From Clostridia bacterium (GTDB taxonomy: Bacteria > Bacillota > Peptococcia > DRI-13 > SV3-B141): a DNA stretch of 41,300 nucleotides. The translations under genes and the position numbers were made by a program. The stretch covers positions 1 through 41,300 of the forward strand of contig JAHDSB010000002.1 in the NCBI GenBank assembly GCA_018433015.1. The letters are read 5' to 3'. This document shows positions 8,856 to 17,768 of the stretch, piece after piece (the first letter of the stretch is position 1; every line of letters begins with the position of its first letter). A model generated the notes under the pieces. The model did not search any database, was not told where the DNA came from, and saw nothing but the letters and a program-made list of their open reading frames with translations.

Positions 8856-10001
8856 ATGAGGAACATTTTCATCATCGGGTCGAAAGGAATTCCTGCTCGT
8901 TATGGGGGTTTTGAAACCTTCGTCGAAAATTTAGTTAAAAATATGGAGCACCAGGAAGATTTATTTTTTCATGTATCCTGTTTGGGTACTACAGAGAAAG
9001 TTGATTATAAAAATGTCAGGTGTTTTCCCGTTAGAGTACCCAATATAGGCAGTGCCAAAGCAATCCTTTATGACTTTTTCAGTTTGCGATTATGTATAAA
9101 ACATATTAAAGCTAATGGGTTCACCAACAGTATCATATATATTCTAGCCTGTCGCATAGGACCCTTGCTGCCTGCATACCTGAGAGCTCTAAAATTATTG
9201 GGAGTGCAAGTATTTGTTAATCCCGATGGTCACGAGTGGAAGAGGGCTAAATGGAATAGTTTTATTAAATGGTACTGGAAGCTATCGGAACGCTATATGG
9301 TAAGTAAAGCCGATTTGGTAATTTGTGATTCCTTAGTTATTGAGGATTATATTAAAAAAGAATATAAAAAATTTTCACCTGCAACAACTTATATCTCTTA
9401 TGGAGCTTATCTTTCTACTGTAGAAAATTCCGCTGAATATTTAAAATGGTTGCATGAAAAACAAAGTAGGGAATATGGCTATTATTTAGTGGTGGGCCGG
9501 TTTGTACCGGAAAATAATTATGAATATATAATTAAAGAGTTTATGCAATCCCCTAGCAAGAAGAAGTTAATATTTATCACCAATTTTGAAAAAAATAAGT
9601 TTTATCACAGATTATATAAAAACACACATTTTTACAAGGACGAGCGCATAATATTTGGTGGTACCATATATGACCCGGGTTTACTAAGAAGAATTAGACA
9701 AGGGGCTTATGGATACATTCACGGTCATGAAGTGGGAGGGACTAATCCTTCTCTTTTGGAAGCTTTGGCCTCCACCAGATTAAATATGGTATTGGATGTA
9801 GATTTCAATCGGGAAGTGGCAGATAACGGGGCATTGTATTTCAGCAAAGAGGTAGGTTCTTTGGCTTCTTTAATTGAAAGGGCTGAGAAATTTTCCGCGG
9901 AAGAGCTTGAGGATTATGAAAACAGAAGCCGGGAGACCATCAGGACTAAATTTTCCTGGGAATTAATATGTCATAAATATACAAAATTATTTAAAAATTA
10001 G
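8856..10001 (+). CDS. DUF1972 glycosyltransferase (rhamnosyltransferase-like)
   Basis: GT-B glycosyltransferase of 381 aa. It opens with IIGSKGIPARYGGFETFVE, the hallmark of the DUF1972 domain found in Cps2T-like beta-1,4-rhamnosyltransferases. The C-terminal half carries the donor-site region GYIHGHEVGGTNPSLLEALA. Because rmlB, rmlA, rmlC and rmlD are all in the locus, dTDP-rhamnose is a plausible donor, but specificity is inferred. An AGGGAGG SD lies upstream of ATG 8856. It is the second of two separate glycosyltransferases here, besides the initiating transferase domain encoded at 10957. Confidence 0.88.
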   Translation: MRNIFIIGSKGIPARYGGFETFVENLVKNMEHQEDLFFHVSCLGTTEKVDYKNVRCFPVRVPNIGSAKAILYDFFSLRLCIKHIKANGFTNSIIYILACRIGPLLPAYLRALKLLGVQVFVNPDGHEWKRAKWNSFIKWYWKLSERYMVSKADLVICDSLVIEDYIKKEYKKFSPATTYISYGAYLSTVENSAEYLKWLHEKQSREYGYYLVVGRFVPENNYEYIIKEFMQSPSKKKLIFITNFEKNKFYHRLYKNTHFYKDERIIFGGTIYDPGLLRRIRQGAYGYIHGHEVGGTNPSLLEALASTRLNMVLDVDFNREVADNGALYFSKEVGSLASLIERAEKFSAEELEDYENRSRETIRTKFSWELICHKYTKLFKN

Positions 10002-10023
10002 TATAAATACTGAAAAATTATTT

Positions 10024-10054
10024 CTTCAGTGGGAGTTTATAACTCCTTCTGAAG
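10024..10054 (+). other. Two-step hairpin in the operon before rmlD
   Basis: CTTCAG/CTGAAG (10024-10029 and 10049-10054) encloses GGAGTT/AACTCC (10032-10037 and 10041-10046) around a three-base loop. No T-run follows, so it is not a canonical intrinsic terminator. It may stabilise or process the mRNA between the DUF1972 glycosyltransferase and rmlD. Confidence 0.5.
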
Positions 10055-10112
10055 CTAAGAACTCTCTTTATCAGAAGATGTTTGTTAAATTCCTCACGAC
10101 GGAGGTAAACAG

Positions 10113-10967
10113 GTGAAAATTTTAGTAACGGGTGCCGGAGGACAATTAGGTACGGAGGTATGTACATATTTACGTTCCCTGAAATACATGGTAGTGGGTG
10201 CCACCAGAAGGGAGCTGGACATTACAAAATTTAAAAAGGTACATACTTTTATTATGCAAGAAAAACCGGATTATGTTATAAATTGTGCAGCTTTAACTGA
10301 TGTAGCCGGTTGTGAAAAGAAAATTAGGGATGCATACTTGATTAATGCGGTAGGTCCGCAAAATCTGGCTTCTGTTTGCATGGATAGTAATGCAGTTCTC
10401 GTCCATATTTCATCTGATTATGTGTTTGATGGAAAAAAATCTACTCCTTATCTGGAATTTGATCATGTTAATCCTTTAAGTATCTATGGAAAATCAAAGT
10501 TGGCCGGTGAACAGATGATTCAAGTCCTTTGCCCTCGTCATTATATAATCCGAACATCATGGCTTTATGGATTAGATGGCAAAAATTTTGTTAAAAAAGT
10601 GTTGGATTTGGCTAGGGAAAATAAAGAAATAAGAATTGTTAATGACCAAAGGGGTACTCCTACCTATACGAAAGATTTAGCTGCAGTATTAGAGTATCTC
10701 ATAAATACTGGAGCTTATGGGACTTACCATGTATCTAATAGTGGGGAATGTACTTGGTATGAATTTGCTTCGAAAATAGTAGAGCTTTTCCAGTTAGAAA
10801 CCACGGTTAAACCTATAAGTTCTTCAGAACTGGATGATTATGTAAAAAGACCCGTGTATTCTGTACTAAGAAATTATCTATTAGAGCTTACTGGTGATAA
10901 AATCATGAGACCTTGGTTTGAGGCTTTGCAAGATTATGTGGGGGAGTGGAAGAAGCTTGATAGATAA
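10113..10967 (+). CDS. rmlD: dTDP-4-dehydrorhamnose reductase
   Basis: Final step of dTDP-L-rhamnose synthesis: NAD(P)H-dependent reduction of dTDP-6-deoxy-L-lyxo-4-hexulose. It is an extended short-chain dehydrogenase of 284 aa. The Rossmann motif VTGAGGQLG is at residues 4-12, the SSDYVFDG segment near 102-109, and the catalytic Y-x3-K (YGKSK) near 127-131. GTG 10113 follows GACGGAGGT. It is separated from rmlB-rmlA-rmlC by the phosphatase-transferase and flippase genes, but all four enzymes of the pathway are in this window. Its 3' end overlaps the next gene by 11 bases if that gene starts at TTG 10957. Confidence 0.93.
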   Translation: MKILVTGAGGQLGTEVCTYLRSLKYMVVGATRRELDITKFKKVHTFIMQEKPDYVINCAALTDVAGCEKKIRDAYLINAVGPQNLASVCMDSNAVLVHISSDYVFDGKKSTPYLEFDHVNPLSIYGKSKLAGEQMIQVLCPRHYIIRTSWLYGLDGKNFVKKVLDLARENKEIRIVNDQRGTPTYTKDLAAVLEYLINTGAYGTYHVSNSGECTWYEFASKIVELFQLETTVKPISSSELDDYVKRPVYSVLRNYLLELTGDKIMRPWFEALQDYVGEWKKLDR

Positions 10968-12258
10968 TCTTAATGGAAGGCAAATAGTAGATTATCATTG
11001 TCACATCTTACCACATTTAGATGATGGTCCGAAGGAGTGGGAAGAAGCTCTCAAATTAGCCGAAAGGGCAAAAAATATAGGCATAGGAGAAATCATTGCC
11101 ACACCTCATTATGAGGAAGAGGTATATGAGAATACGCGTGAGAAAATCTTAGAGAAAGTAGAGAAATTTAATAATTTCTTGAAGAAAAGGGACGTTAACA
11201 TAATCATATATCCTGGTGCAGAAATTATGATGAGTCCTTCTACGCCTCAACTTATTCAGGAAAATAAGGTGATGACCATAAAAGATGAGGGAGAATCAGT
11301 TTTGCTGGAACTACCTTGCCATATCTTTCCCTTATGGGGGGAAACTGTTCTCCTAGAAATAATGAATTTAGGTGTTTCACCTATTTTGGCTCATCCGGAA
11401 AGGTATGAGTGGTTAGATATGGAATGGGCCCACAGGATGTATAGGAAAGGAGTCCGTTTCCAGATTAATTGGAGTAGTTTAACGGGAAAGTATGGAGCTA
11501 GAGCAAAGCGAAAAGCCCAGAATTTTTATACCCAAGGTTTGGCAAGTTATTGGGGTTCTGATGCCCATTCAGCTCAGGAGATGAAGGCTTTAGGTACTAT
11601 AAAGCAAGGAAAGGTATCTGTGAAAAGTAGGTTTACCTTAAATATAAATGGCTTTTGTAAAAGGGCCTTTGATCTAATAATAGGGACTATAAGTTTAGTG
11701 TTCGTTTCACCGCTACTTATAATCATTGTTATAGCCATCAGAGCTGACTCTAAAGGACCTGCTTTATTTAGCCAGGAAAGAATAGGACGTAATTGTGTTA
11801 ATTATAAGTGCTACAAATTTAGAACTATGTATCTAGGAAATGAAAAAATATTACAAGCTTATCTTACCCAAAACCCTAAGGTTATGGAGCAGTGGGAGAA
11901 ATACGCTAAATTAAAAGTAAATGATCCTCGCATAACTAGAACAGGAAGAATTCTGCGAAAATTCAGCCTTGATGAGCTTCCTCAACTTCTTAATGTTTTA
12001 AAAGGAGAAATGAGTCTAGTTGGTCCTCGACCTTATTTACCTAGGGAGAAGGATAAGATGGGAGAATATGTTTTTGATATTACCAAGACAAAGCCCGGTA
12101 TTACAGGACTTTGGCAGGTTAAAGGCCGTAATGATATAGATTTTCAGGGGCGGCTTAAGTTAGATGCTTGGTATGTGGTAAATTGGTCTTTCTGGCTGGA
12201 TATTACTATTTTGTTACGCACCGTGGAAGTAGTGATTATCGGCAAGGGAGCATATTGA
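10957..12258 (+). CDS. Fusion: CpsB/YwqE-like PHP phosphotyrosine phosphatase + initiating sugar-phosphate transferase
   Basis: Two-domain protein of 433 aa. Residues 1-215 form a PHP-fold phosphatase with its metal ligands: DYHCHILPHLDDG, ATPHY, GAE, LAHPERY and SDAHS. CpsB/YwqE members dephosphorylate BY-kinases such as the Wzc-type protein encoded at 2160. Residues about 230-433 are a polyprenyl-phosphate sugar-1-phosphate transferase with one hydrophobic helix (RAFDLIIGTISLVFVSPLLI), KFRTM, DELPQLLNVLKGEMSLVGPRP and KPGITGLWQV. It adds the first sugar to undecaprenyl phosphate. TTG 10957 has GGGGGAG and GGAAG just upstream; longer in-frame starts at 10918 and 10936 would deepen the rmlD overlap. 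Fusion of the two activities in one chain is unusual, since they are normally separate genes. Confidence 0.88.
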   Translation: MIDNLNGRQIVDYHCHILPHLDDGPKEWEEALKLAERAKNIGIGEIIATPHYEEEVYENTREKILEKVEKFNNFLKKRDVNIIIYPGAEIMMSPSTPQLIQENKVMTIKDEGESVLLELPCHIFPLWGETVLLEIMNLGVSPILAHPERYEWLDMEWAHRMYRKGVRFQINWSSLTGKYGARAKRKAQNFYTQGLASYWGSDAHSAQEMKALGTIKQGKVSVKSRFTLNINGFCKRAFDLIIGTISLVFVSPLLIIIVIAIRADSKGPALFSQERIGRNCVNYKCYKFRTMYLGNEKILQAYLTQNPKVMEQWEKYAKLKVNDPRITRTGRILRKFSLDELPQLLNVLKGEMSLVGPRPYLPREKDKMGEYVFDITKTKPGITGLWQVKGRNDIDFQGRLKLDAWYVVNWSFWLDITILLRTVEVVIIGKGAY

Positions 12259-12282
12259 CCACGCAAAAAAGGCGGGGTTGAT

Positions 12283-13833
12283 TTGAAAAAGTTTAACTCT
12301 TTTAGAGCAGTAGTGGTGGTTATATTTTTAACAGGGTTTGCTAAGGTGCTGGGTTTTTTCAGAGAAATGGTGATAGCAAGTAACTTTGGTACAGGATGGG
12401 AAATAGATACTTTTTTAATGGCTTACATTATCCCGTGTTTTGTGGCAGAAATTATTTCCGATGCTTTGGGGACATCTATTATACCTGTTCTGACGGAAGT
12501 AAAAAGTAAGTTAGGTTCTAGTGCGGTGCTTGTTTTACTAAATAAAATATTATTTGCAGTAACCTTCTTAAGCCTGCTTATAATTCTGGGATGTTTTTAT
12601 AGTGCTCATCCTGTTATTGATCTGATAGCTCCGGGATTTACCCCCAGCTCAAGGTTGCTGACCGTTAAGTTGTATAGGATTTTACTGCCCATGTTGTTCT
12701 TTTTAAATGTTGTTTCCATATTTGTAGGTTTTCTCCAGACTAATCTTCGTTTTACTGAACCGGCTATAGTTACAGTGCCCATGAATCTATGTATTCTGGG
12801 GTGCATCTGTTTGTTTTCTAGGTCGCAGGGCATTTATGCTTTAGCTGTAGGCTATACCGTTGGTACAGCTGCTCAGTTATTAGCCGTTATCCCCCCTGCT
12901 TGGAAACAGGGCTATAGGATGACCATAAGTAAACCTTATTTTGATTCTAATCTAAGAAAAGTAGGATATTTATCTATCCCTGTATTGATAGGGCTGGTAG
13001 TAGAAAAGATAAATCCCCTTGTTATTCGTATGTTGGCTTCGGGATTGGAAGAGGGAAGTATTTCTGCCCTCCATTACGCCCGTATGTTGAAAGTGTTTCC
13101 ACAAGGTGTTTTTCTCATGGCCTTGGCCACAGTGGCTTATCCCACCTTATCTGCAAATGTAGTAGATCAGGACATGGATAAGTTCAGGGCTTCTTTGCAG
13201 AGATGGCTGCGCCTATTACTTATGTTCGCGTTGCCTATGACGGTGGGCCTGATTGTACTTAGGGAGCCTGTGGTGCGGTTAGTTTATCAGCGAGGAAGTT
13301 TTGATGCCACTTCAACGGTCCTTACGTGCATTGCTTTACAATATTATGCTTTGGGCCTTCCCGCCGTGGGAATATGGGAACTATTGAGCAGGGCTTTTTA
13401 TTCCTTAAATGACACGCGTTCACCTATGATAAGCGGGATAATTTCGGTATTTATCAATATTTTTTTGGCTATAGTCTTAGTTAAGGCTATGGGTCACGGG
13501 GGATTAGCCTTAGCATCTTCTATCTCTATAACCTTTACTGTTCTTTTATTAATATATGGTTTGAGGAAAAAAGGCTTGTATATTATCCAGACTCTCCAAC
13601 TAGTAACTTTTACTAAATTTCTGACGGCTTCTTGTTTAATGGGGCTGGGGGTTAAAAATTCATATGTTTATCTAGGTATGAAGTTAAATACTTTTTCTTA
13701 TTGTGCGGAAGTAAGCTGTTTAGTTTCTATTCTGATAGGGGTTTTGCTTTATTTTTCTCTACTGTATTGTTTTTTCTTACCCCATTCTAATAAATATATA
13801 TGTGGGAAAAACCCTTTCTTTAAAAGGAAATGA
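12283..13833 (+). CDS. MurJ/MviN-family lipid-linked oligosaccharide flippase
   Basis: Polytopic membrane protein of 516 aa, with about 14 predicted helices from hydrophobicity. It has MurJ-family features: GFAKVLGFFREMVIASNFG at the N-terminus, a following D-T-F-L-M-A-Y stretch, and the RLVYQRGSFDATST motif. MurJ flips lipid II. Placed inside this operon, between the initiating transferase and the rhamnose genes, it more likely flips the polymer repeat unit, standing in for a Wzx protein; no other flippase is present here. TTG 12283 lies 6 bases after GGCGGGG. Function as a locus-specific flippase is inferred from position. Confidence 0.85.
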   Translation: MKKFNSFRAVVVVIFLTGFAKVLGFFREMVIASNFGTGWEIDTFLMAYIIPCFVAEIISDALGTSIIPVLTEVKSKLGSSAVLVLLNKILFAVTFLSLLIILGCFYSAHPVIDLIAPGFTPSSRLLTVKLYRILLPMLFFLNVVSIFVGFLQTNLRFTEPAIVTVPMNLCILGCICLFSRSQGIYALAVGYTVGTAAQLLAVIPPAWKQGYRMTISKPYFDSNLRKVGYLSIPVLIGLVVEKINPLVIRMLASGLEEGSISALHYARMLKVFPQGVFLMALATVAYPTLSANVVDQDMDKFRASLQRWLRLLLMFALPMTVGLIVLREPVVRLVYQRGSFDATSTVLTCIALQYYALGLPAVGIWELLSRAFYSLNDTRSPMISGIISVFINIFLAIVLVKAMGHGGLALASSISITFTVLLLIYGLRKKGLYIIQTLQLVTFTKFLTASCLMGLGVKNSYVYLGMKLNTFSYCAEVSCLVSILIGVLLYFSLLYCFFLPHSNKYICGKNPFFKRK

Positions 13834-13853
13834 GATGAAGAGGTGTAAAAATA

Positions 13854-14831
13854 GTGAAGATTCTTATTACTGGCGGTGCCGGTTTTATTGGGAGCAATTT
13901 CATCCATTATGTCTTAAAGAGAAACCCGGATTGGTATATTGTTAACCTGGATAAGCTCACTTATGCCGGAAATTTAGACAACTTGCGGGATATTGAACAT
14001 TCGGTACAGCATGAATTTATACGAGGAAGTATCGAAAATAGAGAATTGGTTAATTATCTGTTCTCTTTGCATAAATTTGACGTTGTGATAAATTTTGCTG
14101 CTGAATCCCATGTGGACCGCAGTATTAAGGATGCAACAGTTTTTATAGAGACCAACATTAAAGGTACACAGATTTTGTTAGATGCTTGCAGGGAACATGG
14201 GATAGATAAATTTTTACAAGTATCCACAGATGAGGTCTATGGTTCTGTAGGGCCTCAGGAAGAGGCTTTTACGGAAGAAAATCATTTACAACCTAATAGC
14301 CCTTATTCAGCCAGTAAAGCAGCAGCTGATCTGTTAGTTAGGTCTTATCATAATACTTACGGTCTACCTACAGTTATTACTAGATGCTCTAATAATTATG
14401 GGCCTTATCAATTTCCGGAAAAATTAATACCTTTGATGATAATTAATGCCCTGGAAGATAAAACTCTACCCGTATATGGTGATGGAAAAAATATTAGGGA
14501 TTGGATTCATGTGGAAGATCATTGTCGTGCTTTGGAACTAGTAGTGTTAAAAGGTGTTAGTGGTGAAGCATATAATGTCGGTGCAGATTGTCAACTGAAA
14601 AATATAGAGGTAGTAAAAATGATTTTGCATGTTCTTAAGAAACCGGAATCTCTAATAACGTTTGTAATTGACAGAGCGGGACATGATGCCAGGTATGCAG
14701 TCGATGCTAGTAAAATTAAAGCACAGTTGGGGTGGTTACCTCACTATAACTTTAGGGATTATCTGCCTAAGCTTGTTCAATGGTATAGAGAGAATGGAAA
14801 GTGGTGGAGAAAAATAAAGCAGGGGGGATAA
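13854..14831 (+). CDS. rmlB: dTDP-glucose 4,6-dehydratase
   Basis: Converts dTDP-glucose to dTDP-4-dehydro-6-deoxyglucose. It is an extended SDR of 325 aa. The [13 protein letters not shown]-binding motif is at residues 7-16, [10 protein letters not shown] near 81-90, STDEVYG near 122-128 and catalytic YSASK near 149-153. The usual [17 protein letters not shown] signature is intact. GTG 13854 follows a GAGGTG SD. It forms a tight rmlB-rmlA-rmlC run: the stop is 2 bases before the preferred rmlA start. Confidence 0.95.
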   Translation: MKILITGGAGFIGSNFIHYVLKRNPDWYIVNLDKLTYAGNLDNLRDIEHSVQHEFIRGSIENRELVNYLFSLHKFDVVINFAAESHVDRSIKDATVFIETNIKGTQILLDACREHGIDKFLQVSTDEVYGSVGPQEEAFTEENHLQPNSPYSASKAAADLLVRSYHNTYGLPTVITRCSNNYGPYQFPEKLIPLMIINALEDKTLPVYGDGKNIRDWIHVEDHCRALELVVLKGVSGEAYNVGADCQLKNIEVVKMILHVLKKPESLITFVIDRAGHDARYAVDASKIKAQLGWLPHYNFRDYLPKLVQWYRENGKWWRKIKQGG

Positions 14832-14833
14832 GG

Positions 14834-15730
14834 GTGGCTGAATGTACAAGAAAAGGAATCATCTTAGCAGGAGGTTCCGGAACCAGGTTGTATCCATTAA
14901 CTCAGGTTATCAGTAAACAATTAATGCCCGTCTATGACAAACCTATGATTTATTATCCCCTCAGTACTTTAATGTTAGCCGGTATCAAGGATATATTGAT
15001 AATTACCACACCTCAAGATCAAACTCTCTTTCAAGGGCAATTAAAAGATGGTCAGCAATGGGGAATACAAATTTCTTATGCGATTCAGTCTAAACCCGAA
15101 GGAATTGCCCAGGCTTTACTCCTAGCTGAGGAATTTTTGGCCGGGCAAAAATCGGTATTAATCTTAGGGGATAATATCTTTTATGGCCAGGGGCTTACGG
15201 AAAAGTTACATCAGGCTATGATACAGCAAGAAGGAGCTACAGTATTTGCATATTGGGTAAAGGAACCGCAAAATTATGGCGTGGTAGAGTTTGATGAAGC
15301 AGGAAGACCTGTTACTTTAATAGAAAAACCAACTTGTCGTCCTTTTTCTAATTATGCTGTGACAGGACTTTATTTTTACGATGAGCAAGTGGTTACTTGG
15401 GCTAAAAAGCTTAATCCATCGGCTCGAGGAGAACTGGAGATAACGGATCTTAATAGAATTTACTTAAATAAGGGGCAGTTAAAGGTAATAAAATTGGGAA
15501 GGGGTTATGCTTGGCTGGACACAGGTACTCCTAGGTCCCTAATGAATGCAGCTTCCTTTGTACAGACAATAGAAGAAAGGCAGGGGCTAAAAATTGCCAG
15601 TCCGGAAGAAATCGCCTTTCGCTTGGGCTTTATTTCTAAAGAAAAATTAAAGTTGACGGCAGAATCCCTAAAAAAGAACGGATATGGTTCATATCTGTTA
15701 AGTCTTATTGGAGAGGAGGGAGCTATATGA
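14834..15730 (+). CDS. rmlA: Glucose-1-phosphate thymidylyltransferase
   Basis: First committed step of dTDP-rhamnose synthesis, making dTDP-glucose from dTTP and glucose-1-phosphate. The protein is 298 aa from this start, the usual family length. It shows [20 protein letters not shown] and [19 protein letters not shown], then LGDNIFYG and the sugar-site GLYFYD segment. A longer reading from GTG 14801 would overlap rmlB. GTG 14834 is preferred because AGGGGGG (14821-14827) is 6 bases upstream. The stop overlaps rmlC by four bases (ATGA). Confidence 0.94.
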   Translation: MAECTRKGIILAGGSGTRLYPLTQVISKQLMPVYDKPMIYYPLSTLMLAGIKDILIITTPQDQTLFQGQLKDGQQWGIQISYAIQSKPEGIAQALLLAEEFLAGQKSVLILGDNIFYGQGLTEKLHQAMIQQEGATVFAYWVKEPQNYGVVEFDEAGRPVTLIEKPTCRPFSNYAVTGLYFYDEQVVTWAKKLNPSARGELEITDLNRIYLNKGQLKVIKLGRGYAWLDTGTPRSLMNAASFVQTIEERQGLKIASPEEIAFRLGFISKEKLKLTAESLKKNGYGSYLLSLIGEEGAI

Positions 15731-16299
15731 AAATATCAGAAACCAAGCTTGCGGGAGTAAAGTTAATCGAACCGGATATCTTTGGCGATGAACGGGGCTT
15801 CTTTTTGGAAATATGGAATAAAAAGCGTTACGAATCCTTAGGAATACAGGAACAGTTTGTACAAGATAATTTATCTTTATCAAGACAAGGTGTCTTACGG
15901 GGACTACATTTTCAATATCCTTGTGGTCAAGGAAAGCTGGTCACTGTGCTGTGGGGAGAAGTTTTTGATGTGGCCGTGGATATCAGGGTAGGCTCGCCTA
16001 GCTTCTGTCAGTGGGTAGGAGTCAAACTTTCTGCAAAGAATAAAGCTCAACTTTTTATTCCGGAGGGATTCGCCCACGGGTTTTGTGTTTTAAGTGAATA
16101 TGCTCTCTTTGCTTATAAATGTTCAGAATTTTATAACCCCACTACTGAAGGGGGCATCTGTTGGAATGATCCTCAAATAGCTATTGCCTGGCCGATAAAA
16201 GAGCCACTGCTGTCAGAAAAGGATAAAAAATATCCCAAGCTTAGTCAAATACCATTACAAGATCTTCCTTTTTTCGAAGATGTCAAGGTAACAAGGTAG
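15727..16299 (+). CDS. rmlC: dTDP-4-dehydrorhamnose 3,5-epimerase
   Basis: Cupin-fold epimerase of 190 aa that inverts C3 and C5 of dTDP-4-dehydro-6-deoxyglucose. It contains [11 protein letters not shown], the catalytic-His region [17 protein letters not shown] and [13 protein letters not shown]. The start ATG 15727 overlaps the rmlA stop and uses the GGAGAGGAGGG stretch inside rmlA as its SD, giving coupled translation. It is the last gene of the polysaccharide locus. Confidence 0.95.
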   Translation: MKISETKLAGVKLIEPDIFGDERGFFLEIWNKKRYESLGIQEQFVQDNLSLSRQGVLRGLHFQYPCGQGKLVTVLWGEVFDVAVDIRVGSPSFCQWVGVKLSAKNKAQLFIPEGFAHGFCVLSEYALFAYKCSEFYNPTTEGGICWNDPQIAIAWPIKEPLLSEKDKKYPKLSQIPLQDLPFFEDVKVTR

Positions 16300-16684
16300 A
16301 ATATGCTAAAATATGCCTATTATTCTTCCATTTCTTTCATTTCTGGAGTATAATCGTATAGTGGATGTATTAAAGAATTGTGGCTAAACGGAAAAACTAT
16401 AAGTACCCATGAAGCAGAGGGTTTAATCAAAACTCTTTTTTTTATTTTATTTTCCCTTTTTTTATTTTTTTGAGCTTTTATGTTCTTTATTACGAACTGC
16501 TAATTCGCGTGAACGAACAGTAGGATTTTCAATAATAATAGCAGAGATTGTGGGCAACATTGCAAATATATGGTATAAAAGTATTCGTCAATAAAAACAC
16601 AAAATATTGTCAACAGAAGCTGCGAACCTTAATGAAAAGTTAGTAAACCCTATTTATCAGTATCTTTTAAATAATCATCAATAT
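16300..16684 (+). other. Long noncoding region upstream of the ddh sigma-54 promoter
   Basis: No convincing gene. It begins just after rmlC. AGAG (16416-16419) and CTCT (16432-16435) could form a weak stem before a T-run ending at 16443, a possible but poor terminator for the polysaccharide operon. The region 16444-16684 would be the place for activator-binding sites of the sigma-54 promoter at 16685. One frame shows protein-like but stop-interrupted sequence from about 16470 to 16738. It overlaps the promoter and has no good start, so it is chance or a decayed gene. Confidence 0.5.
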
Positions 16685-16700
16685 TGGCACGAATTATGCA
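16685..16700 (+). promoter_or_regulatory. Sigma-54 (-24/-12) promoter for ddh
   Basis: TGGCACGAATTATGCA matches the sigma-54 consensus (TGGCACG-N4-TTGCA) with intact -24 GG and -12 GC at the exact 12-base GG-to-GC register. The single departure is A for T in the -12 element. Initiation would be expected about 12 bases downstream of the GC, near 16711, some 40 bases before the ddh ATG at 16754. It needs an AAA+ enhancer-binding protein, and one is encoded at 23562. Confidence 0.85.
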
Positions 16701-16753
16701 AGCTAATGAATATGTTAGCTGCAGAAATTCTAAAATGAAGGAGGATTAGCCTT

Positions 16754-17650
16754 ATGAAAAAAAAATCTGTAGTAATAGTAGGTTTCGGAAATATAGGGCA
16801 TTACGCTTATGAAAGTGTAACAGCAGAAAAGGATATGGAATTAAAAGGTATTGTAGAAACGGCTCCTAACATGCCTGACAATGTAGATGGTATACCCATA
16901 GTTTCAGATGTTAGTTCCTTAGAAAAACCCGATGTAGCTATTTTGTGTGTACCAAGTCGCTTAGTAAAAAAGATTGTACCCTTATATCTGGAAAAAGGCA
17001 TTTGTACAGTTGATCCCTATGATATTCATGGTGAAACCATGTTGGAGCTGCGGAAAGAATTTGATGATATTGGGAAGAAAAATAATGCCGCATCTATTAT
17101 AGCGGCAGGTTGGGATCCCGGTTCTGATTCCATGATTAGAGGGATTATGAAATTGATGGTGCCTAGGGGAGTAACTCATACCAATTTTGGCCCGGGAATG
17201 AGTATGGGCCATTCCGTAGTAGCTAAAGCTGTAGAGGGAGTAGAGGATGCTGTTAGCTTGACTATACCTGTTGGTACAGGATTGCATCGCCGTTTGGTGT
17301 ATGTAAAGCTTAAACCGGGTGCTGATTTAGAAAAAGTAGAAGCTCAAATAAAACAAGATAATTACTTCAGAAATGACGAGACCTATGTTTATGCTATTGA
17401 TGATATAGAAGATGTTAAAGATATGGGGCATGGTGTACATATAGAACATAAAGGGAAAGCCGGTATAACCCACAATCAGATAATTGATTACGTGCATCAT
17501 ATCAACAATCCTGCTGTTACGGCTCAGGTCTTAACTTCGGCTGCTCGAGCTGTTACGAAACAAAAACCCGGTTGTTACACGCTCTTAGAAGTTCCTATTG
17601 CTGATTATTTAAATATGGATTTAGAAACTTTAGTAAGGAAAATGGTTTAA
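16754..17650 (+). CDS. ddh: meso-Diaminopimelate D-dehydrogenase (type II-like)
   Basis: NADP-dependent oxidoreductase of 298 aa, reversibly converting meso-DAP to L-2-amino-6-oxopimelate plus ammonia. The Rossmann motif VGFGNIGHY is at residues 9-17. The substrate domain has AAGWDPGSDSMIRG, NFGPGMSMGHSVVAKAVEGV and, near the C-terminus, KPGCYTLLEVPIADYL. The length and the motif set (GTGLHRR, ATHNQ-like ITHNQ) fit the Symbiobacterium-type subgroup, some members of which accept other D-amino acids. An AAGGAGG SD precedes ATG 16754. It can serve lysine/cell-wall synthesis, but the sigma-54 promoter and the transporter and amidohydrolase neighbours suggest catabolic use here (inference). Confidence 0.88.
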   Translation: MKKKSVVIVGFGNIGHYAYESVTAEKDMELKGIVETAPNMPDNVDGIPIVSDVSSLEKPDVAILCVPSRLVKKIVPLYLEKGICTVDPYDIHGETMLELRKEFDDIGKKNNAASIIAAGWDPGSDSMIRGIMKLMVPRGVTHTNFGPGMSMGHSVVAKAVEGVEDAVSLTIPVGTGLHRRLVYVKLKPGADLEKVEAQIKQDNYFRNDETYVYAIDDIEDVKDMGHGVHIEHKGKAGITHNQIIDYVHHINNPAVTAQVLTSAARAVTKQKPGCYTLLEVPIADYLNMDLETLVRKMV

Positions 17651-17768
17651 ACTAAGTCGGCAATATAGGAATAAATAGCTAGTAGGAAAAGAGGTGATGA
17701 GCTAAGAACAATAAAACTTAGGTTAAACTAACAAAACTAAATACATCAGCGTAGAAGGGAGTAATAAT

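Noticed and set aside
14801-14833. Longer rmlA start at GTG 14801
   Set aside because: It would overlap rmlB by 31 bases, while GTG 14834 has an ideal AGGGGGG site and gives the family's normal length.
16607-16738. 43-codon frame starting at TTG before ddh
   Set aside because: It has no Shine-Dalgarno site and contains the near-consensus sigma-54 promoter at 16685-16700, so its protein-like look is more likely chance or a decayed gene.
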